DNA of 64,000 nucleotides from Spongilla lacustris (taxonomy: Eukaryota; Porifera; Demospongiae; Spongillida; Spongillidae). Below are positions 57,711 to 64,000 of this stretch, in pieces. The notes beneath the pieces are model-generated. The model worked only from the letters and a program-made list of their open reading frames with translations, searched no databases and had not been told where the DNA came from. The first letter of the stretch is position 1, and every line of letters starts with the position of its first letter. The position numbers and the translations under genes are program-made. The stretch lies in contig OX442415.1 in assembly GCA_949361645.1 (NCBI GenBank), positions 16,822,269 through 16,886,268 on the forward strand. The letters are read 5' to 3'.

Positions 57711-59272
57711 GGGAAATGTGCATATATTTGGTGGCGGTATGGGTGTGTGCACATCCATGTGAAAAAAATCATTGGAACTATATACTTGAGTGTTGTGGGT
57801 AAATTTACAGTGACATATATGTGTTTTGTACAAAATATTTTTAGGGGGAGGGGGGGGGAGTTGGTATACAAGATAATAATTTGTTTGTGTGTGGTAAATA
57901 TACCAAATGCCCAAATGTATAATTCGATCCATCTCGGGTTGGCTTACCCAATGTAAGCAATGTTATTTTCACATATAAATGAACACAAGTTAAAACAAAT
58001 CATAGCATATTCTAAGAAGCTCATGATGTGTTGTGCGTATTTGGTAGTGTTCAAACAGTTATATCATTCACCAAGAAACATATAACACACTGTATCTTAT
58101 CAATATTTTGTTCTGAAATGTATCATATTCCTAAACATGTATGACAGACAAATATTCATTCACATGCAAAGCCATCAACTTTACCAATGTGCCATATTTT
58201 TATAAATATCCTTAATACTGAAGACCTGTCAACAATATAAAATAAGTACGCCAATATATAACGGCAATAGGTTTGCGCTGCCTCCAGTACCGCACTATGA
58301 TCCGTAGAGAATGAAAATGGCAGAGTTGCGTAGTGCATGGTTGGCCCGATGTATGGTATAAGCCTTACTCTCAACTTCCACATCGTCACGATGGATCACC
58401 CTTATCGCTAGCCTATTTTACCAACTACTTCCGTAGGCGACTTCCGATGGCCACGCCCTAATTTACCCGTGTCAACTTCCTAAGGGCCAGGCCTAAACAG
58501 TACTCCCGCTGGGCTATGCCCAAATACATCTCTGTGTCGTAGTTCCTATGTCAACTGCTCTGTCGACTGCACAATGCTCTATGTCATCAGCTTTGTTCCG
58601 TGACCTACCGGGCCACCGTAAGCACATGCATCAAAGTCTGAAAATGTTTATTCCTTTTTCAAAACCAAGGGTCACATTGGTGCACCACACAGGGCACAGG
58701 CATGGTGACAGCTCCATTTAGTGCACATCTCATGTACCAATTAATACGGTTCTACCTACATGAGCTGCGCTGGCACAATGCAGACGTACACGTACATGTA
58801 CAATAAGACAACCAATCCCATGTCAAATGGATGCATGTACACCATCAAACTTACTCAAGACTTTGGAGGTTATTCAGATGTGAAGCAGCTGCACATAACT
58901 CCTTCATTCCATCAGCACCAATACTATTACCATCTAGGCTGGAGGGAGATACAGGTGTGTACAGTATGCATCAATGTACAAGCAAGTCTGTGCACATCCA
59001 CACTGCATGGAGGTGTGGTGATGATGTACAATGTACATAAATGTCATGTGTACATGGAAGGAAGGAGGCACCCCTCCCACCCAGGTACATGTAGAGTGTA
59101 TGTCTTGTGGCTAAGATGTTGCTAATGTAGGTAAGGGCTGAACTAAGGGCCATTGGTTTTATTTTTGCATTGGAAAACCCTCCAAAAGTATAAAAAACGT
59201 ACAATATAATTACAGATACAGCCCCTAAATTAGCTGTGTTGCACTACCTTCCATTAATATGTGCGTGTATGT

Positions 59273-62200
59273 GCTACCCCTCCTCCATATGTTCCCACTG
59301 CCCTCTTCCATAAGTTCCCACTGCCCCTCCTCCATATGTTCCCACTGCCCCTCCTCCATATGTTCCCACTGCCCCTCCTCCATATGTTCCCACTGCCCTC
59401 CTCCATACGTTCCCACTGCCCCTCTCCCATATGTTCCCACTGCCCCTCCTCCATATGTTCCCACTGCCCCTCCTTGATATGTTCCCACTGCCCCTCCTCC
59501 ATATGTTCCCACTGCCCCTCCTCATGTTCCCACTGCCCCTCCTCCATATGTTCCCACTGCCCCTCCATGTTCCCACTGCCCCTCCTTCATATGTTCCCAC
59601 TGCCCCTCCTCCATATGTTCCCACTGCCCCTCCATGTTCCCACTGCCCCTCCTTCATATGTTCCCACTGCCCCTCCTCCATGTGTTCCCACTGCCCCTCC
59701 TTCATATGTTCCCACTGCCCCTCCTCCATATGTTCCCACTGCCCATCCCCCATATGTTCCCACTGCCCCTCCTTCATATGTTCCTACTGCCCATCCTCCA
59801 TGTTACCACTGCCCCTCCTCCATATGTTCCCACTGCCCCTCCTCCATATGTTCCCTCTGCCCCTCCTCTATATGTTCCCACTGCCCCTTCTCCATATGTT
59901 CCCACTGCCCCTTCTCCATATGTTCCCACTGCCCCTCCTCCATATGTTCCCACTGCCCCTCCTCCATATGTTCCCACTGCCCATCCTCCATATGTTCCCA
60001 CTGCCCCTCCTCCATATGTTCCCACTGCCCCGCCCCTTCTCCATATGTTCCCACTGCCCCTTCTCCATATGTTCCCACTGCCCCTCCTCCATATGTTCCC
60101 ACTGCCCCTCCTCCATATGTTCCCACTGCCCCGCCCCTTCTCCATATGTTCCCACTGCCCCTTCTCCATATGTTCCCACTGCCCCTCCTCCATATGTTCC
60201 CAAAGCCCCTCCTCCATATGTTCCCACTGCCCCTCCTCCATATGTTCCCACTGCCCCTCCTCCATATGTTCCCACTGCCCCTCCTCCATATCTTCCCACT
60301 GCTCCTCCTCCATATGTTCCTACTGCTCCTCCTCCATATGTTCCCACTGCCCTTCCTTCATATGATCCCACTGCCCCTCCACCATATGTTCCCACTGCCC
60401 CTCCTCCATATGTTCCCACTGCCCCTCCTCCATATGTTCCCACTGCCCCTCCTCCATATGTTCCCAATGCCCCTCCTCCATATGTTCCCACTGCCCCTTC
60501 TCCATATGTTCCCACTGCCCCTTCTCCATATGTTCCCACTGCCCCTCCTCCATATGTTCCCACTGCCCCTCCTCCATATGTTCCAACTGCCCCTCCTTCA
60601 TATGTTCCCACTGCCCCTCCTCCATATGTTCCCACTGCCCATCCTCCATATGTTCCCACTGCCCCGCCCCTTCTCCATATGTTCCCACTGCCCCTTCTCC
60701 ATATGTTCCCACTGCCCCTCCTCCATATGTTCCCAAAGCCCCTCCTCCATATGTTCCCACTGCCCCTTCTCCATATGTTCCCACTGCCCCTCCTCCATAT
60801 GTTCCCACTGCCCCTCCTCCATATCTTCCCACTGCTCCTCCTCCATATGTTCCTACTGCTCCTCCTCCATATGTTCCCACTGCCCTTCCTTCATATGTTT
60901 CCACTGCCCCTCCTCCATATGTTCCCACTGCCCCTCCTCCATATGTTCCCACTGCCCCTCCTCCATATGTTCCCACTGCCCCTCCTCCATATGTTCCCAC
61001 TGCCCCTCCTCCATATGTTCCCACTGCCCCTCCTCCATATGTTCCCACTGCCCCTCCTCCATATGTTCCCACTGCCCCTCCTCCATATGTTCCCACTGCC
61101 CCTCCTCCATATGTTCCCACTGCCCCTCCTCCATATGTTCCCACTGCCCCTCCTCCATATGTTCCAACTGCCCCTCCTTCATATGTTCCCACTGCCCCTC
61201 CTCCATATGTTCCCACTGCCCATCCTCCATATGTTCCCACTGCCCCGCCCCTTCTCCATATGTTCCCACTGCCCCTTCTCCATATGTTCCCACTGCCCCT
61301 CCTCCATATGTTCCCAAAGCCCCTCCTCCATATGTTCCCACTGCCCCTTCTCCATATGTTCCCACTGCCCCTCCTCCATATGTTCCCACTGCCCCTCCTC
61401 CATATCTTCCCACTGCTCCTCCTCCATATGTTCCTACTGCTCCTCCTCCATATGTTCCCACTGCCCTTCCTTCATATGTTTCCACTGCCCCTCCTCCATA
61501 TGTTCCCACTGCCCCTCCTCCATATGTTCCCACTGCCCCTCCTCCATATGTTCCCACTGCCCCTCCTCCATATGTTCCCACTGCCCCTCCTCCATATGTT
61601 CCCACTGCCCCTCCTCCATATGTTCCCACTGCCCCTCCTCCATATGTTCCCACTGCCCCTCCTCCATATGTTCCCACTGCCCCTCCTCCATATGTTCCCA
61701 CTGCCCCTCCTCCATATGTTCCCACTGCCCCTCCTCCATATGTTCCAACTGCCCCTCCTTCATATGTTCCCACTGCCCCTCCTCCATATGTTCCCACTGC
61801 CCATCCTCCATATGTTCCCACTGCCCCGCCCCTTCTCCATATGTTCCCACTGCCCCTTCTCCATATGTTCCCACTGCCCCTCCTCCATATGTTCCCAAAG
61901 CCCCTCCTCCATATGTTCCCACTGCCCCTTCTCCATATGTTCCCACTGCCCCTCCTCCATATGTTCCCACTGCCCCTCCTCCATATCTTCCCACTGCTCC
62001 TCCTCCATATGTTCCTACTGCTCCTCCTCCATATGTTCCCACTGCCCTTCCTTCATATGTTTCCACTGCCCCTCCTCCATATGTTCCCACTGCCCCTCCT
62101 CCATATGTTCCCACTGCCCCTCCTCCATATGTTCCCACTGCCCCTCCTCCATATGTTCCCACTGCCCCTCCTCCATATGTTCCCACTGCCCCTCCTCCAT

Positions 62201-62347
62201 ATGTTCCCACTGCCCCTCCTCCATATGTTCCCACTGCCCCTCCTCCATATGTTCCCACTGCCCCTCCTCCATATGTTCCCACTGCCCCTCCTCCATATGT
62301 TCCCACTGCCCCTCCTCCATATGTTCCCACTGCCCCTCCCCCATATG
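59273..62347 (+). repeat. 24-bp minisatellite, block 3, about 128 units, 581-bp higher-order repeat
   Basis: Same 24-bp unit. The marker 'ccccgccccttctccatatg' starts at about 60,662, 61,243 and 61,824 (581 bp apart), and the units between repeat in the same order, so three long blocks are recent copies. Plus-strand ORFs of 1,029 and 1,006 residues cover most of it, and minus-strand ORFs cover parts of the same DNA. Confidence 0.96.
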
Positions 62348-63130
62348 TAGGTGAGCATCAATTGAAAGACATAACGGAACCCACTGCTATTATTGTCTGC
62401 TATTTTCTAAGTGCACATATCCTTATAAGGTATGATTGCATATTGCATTAGTACTATGTCATGATATGCATCAAATTGGTACATGTAAGGTAAAGTTTAG
62501 GTACAGTGGTAGTAAACTAAGTTTAATGCAGAGAGTTGCTCTGTGTTATATAGCGTTACTAAGCTGACTATAGTGACGTTGCTAAGGCCAGATGTAAACA
62601 TATGTTTTGGCAGATGCATGCAATGAACGATCCTACCCAATCCTATGCTGTGCATGAGTGCCCAATAGCATTGCAGGGCGTCCTTCTCCCTATAACACCC
62701 TCTATCCAATCAAATCATCCCAAACTGTTTTCGATATGGTTACAGGATTGTATTGTATTTAAGCGAGGGCTCCATGGGGGCAGCACTCCAGTCATAGCCT
62801 TGACTGCGGCCAGTTGCTCACCCGCCCTCCGCTCTTCCCCTCTCTCTATTATGTATTTCAATGTGTACATGTACATGTACATATATGCATTTTGATCAAT
62901 GGTGGGCGACACCCTCCGGGCTTCTACCCTGGGACAGCCACCAAACCATGACCAGCGTCTTGGTTTGGGACACAGGCCGACCCAATGGTGACCAGCGTCA
63001 CCCATTGGTCCCTGTAGGCCCAGTGGTATGAGGCACAGCTGCTACATGCCTGGCTGCGGCTGTCGCCTGCCCCCATTATGGGCCAAACACACCACGATTC
63101 TTAGCATGGGGTAGGGGGTAAATTTACTCA
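62348..63130. other. Unique sequence after block 3, no gene seen
   Basis: Contains 'ccaatggtgaccagcgtcacccattggt' and 'tggtgggcgacaccctccggg', suggesting a decayed repeat, plus a cluster of tacatgtacatgta palindromes near 62,868. Open stretches on either strand have no known domain. Confidence 0.4.
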
Positions 63131-63149
63131 GCCTGTAAGAGCAATTAGA

Positions 63150-63745
63150 TGGCATTAATACATAATTCAGTCCCTTGTAACATTATGAGGCCAGGGCTTC
63201 ATGTTATTGTTCAAATGGGACACAAGACATGAAAGCACATGCATCAAAGTCTGATAATGTTTATTTCTTTTTCAAAACCAAGGGTCACATTGGTGCAACA
63301 CACAGGGCACAGGCATGGTGACAGCTCCATTTAGTGCACATCTCATGAACTGCGCTGGCACATTGCAGACGTACATGTACAATAAGACAACCAATCCCAT
63401 GTTAAATGGATGCATGTACACCATCAAACTTACTTAAGACTTTGGAGGTTATTCAGATGTGAAGCAGCTGCACATAACTCCTTCATTCCAACAGCACCAA
63501 TCCTGTTACTAGATAGGCTGGAGGGAGATACAGGTGTGTACAGTATGCATCAATGTACAAGCAAGTATGTGCACATCCACACTGCATGGAGGTGTGGTGT
63601 TGATGTACAATGTACATGTATGTCACCAGTGGTGTTACATAACCATCAAGCCTTTTAACAGGCCAGCTATGGATAACAGCCTAGCATGACTCAGCACACT
63701 ACCTCATCAGAACTAAGACCAGCAATGCATGAACATGTATAAATG
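63150..63745 (+). repeat. Spacer 3 (partial) before block 4
   Basis: Matches 56,360-56,430 plus 58,621-59,040, without the TIR element, and then jumps to a match of 56,230-56,300 (gtggtgttacataaccatca) before block 4. The order is therefore rearranged compared with spacers 1 and 2. Confidence 0.7.
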
Positions 63746-63749
63746 AACT

Positions 63750-64000
63750 GTTCCCACTCCCCCTACTCCATATATTCCCATTGCCCCACCTCCATATGTT
63801 CCCACTGCCCCTCCTCCATATGTTCCCACTGCTCCTCCTCCATATGTTCCCACTGCCCCTCCTCCATATGTTCCCACTGCCCCTCCTCCATACGTTCCCA
63901 CTGCCCCTCCTCCATATGTTCCCACTGCCCCTTCTCCATATGTTCCCACTGCCCCTCCTCCATGTTCCCACTGCCCCTCCTCCATATGTTCCCACTGCCC
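63750..64000 (+). repeat. 24-bp minisatellite, block 4, continues past window
   Basis: Same unit as blocks 1-3, at least 10 units, cut by the window end. Confidence 0.95.

Larger units (their letters stand above)
56431..58618. mobile_element. 2.19-kb TIR element with ~400-bp arms
   Basis: Left arm 56,431-56,835 and right arm about 58,240-58,618 are inverted copies (shared tggcccggtaggt, ttgacacgggtaaattaggg, gatgtggaagttgagagtaa). TA flanks both ends (56,429-56,430 and 58,619-58,620). The other spacers read 'gacatgaaagc.catgcatc' uninterrupted. The left tip has extra bases (cagtgaatag), so the true end is uncertain. The centre holds two (GT)n tracts and no transposase. Confidence 0.82.
55906..59272 (+). 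repeat. Spacer 2 between 24-bp blocks
   Basis: Paralogous to spacer 1, but carrying a 2.19-kb TIR element (56,431-58,618). Its right end 'gcgtgtatg.gctacccctcc' joins the next block exactly as spacer 1 does. Confidence 0.8.

Noticed and set aside
59261..62451. ORFs of 1,029 and 1,006 residues, and other long ORFs over the 24-bp arrays
   Set aside because: They are frames of a stop-free 24-bp repeat, open on both strands at once, with frame jumps at shortened units and no flanking coding signal.

Overview
The window looks like nuclear DNA of an invertebrate animal. It has small spliced exons with GT/AG borders, a mu-class glutathione S-transferase (GST) gene, many DNA transposons with terminal inverted repeats (TIRs) and target-site duplications (TSDs), and an exceptional load of minisatellites. 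A sponge or other early-branching metazoan would fit the transposon protein types (PHD-finger, integrase-core and helicase remnants), but the sequence does not prove this. No bacterial operon, rRNA, tRNA or CRISPR array was seen.

The main architecture is a direct tandem duplication. Copy 1 runs from the window edge (1) to about 13,462. About 3.5 kb of other sequence follows, including a 25-bp minisatellite, and then copy 2 runs from about 16,968 to 48,022. Each copy carries an 11-exon mu-class GST gene on the minus strand. Copy 2 appears intact (216 codons, all splice sites present), but its fourth intron has grown from about 1 kb to about 23 kb. Copy 1 is a pseudogene: two transposons sit inside exon 2 (6,433-7,106 and 7,141-9,158), and exon 2 also carries small frame-breaking changes. 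The introns of both copies hold the same minisatellites at very different copy numbers.

The giant intron of copy 2 holds a 3.96-kb TIR element (20,838-24,797, TSD TAA) and, next to it, an 18.4-kb segment (24,807-43,222). That segment is bounded by about 410-bp inverted repeats and a 10-bp direct repeat, and is absent at the equivalent place in copy 1. I interpret it as one very large, decayed transposon. It contains an integrase-core pseudogene, a PHD-finger remnant, a piggyBac-like fragment, a foldback element, another TIR element and a hAT MITE with a perfect 8-bp TSD.

Upstream of the GST genes (9.8-13.4 kb and 44.4-48.0 kb) the duplicated segment holds exon-like pieces on the minus strand. 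One is a terminal exon of equal length in both copies whose two central differences are synonymous. Another is a proline/threonine-rich 9-residue repeat ORF.

From 48.6 kb to the end, four blocks of one 24-bp minisatellite alternate with spacer segments that are copies of each other. Because 24 is divisible by three and the unit lacks stops, huge ORFs appear in several frames on both strands; I regard these as non-coding. A TA-flanked TIR element split the second block, and the unoccupied counterpart of its insertion site survives about 1.15 kb away. Another TA-flanked element with arms of about 400 bp sits in the second spacer.
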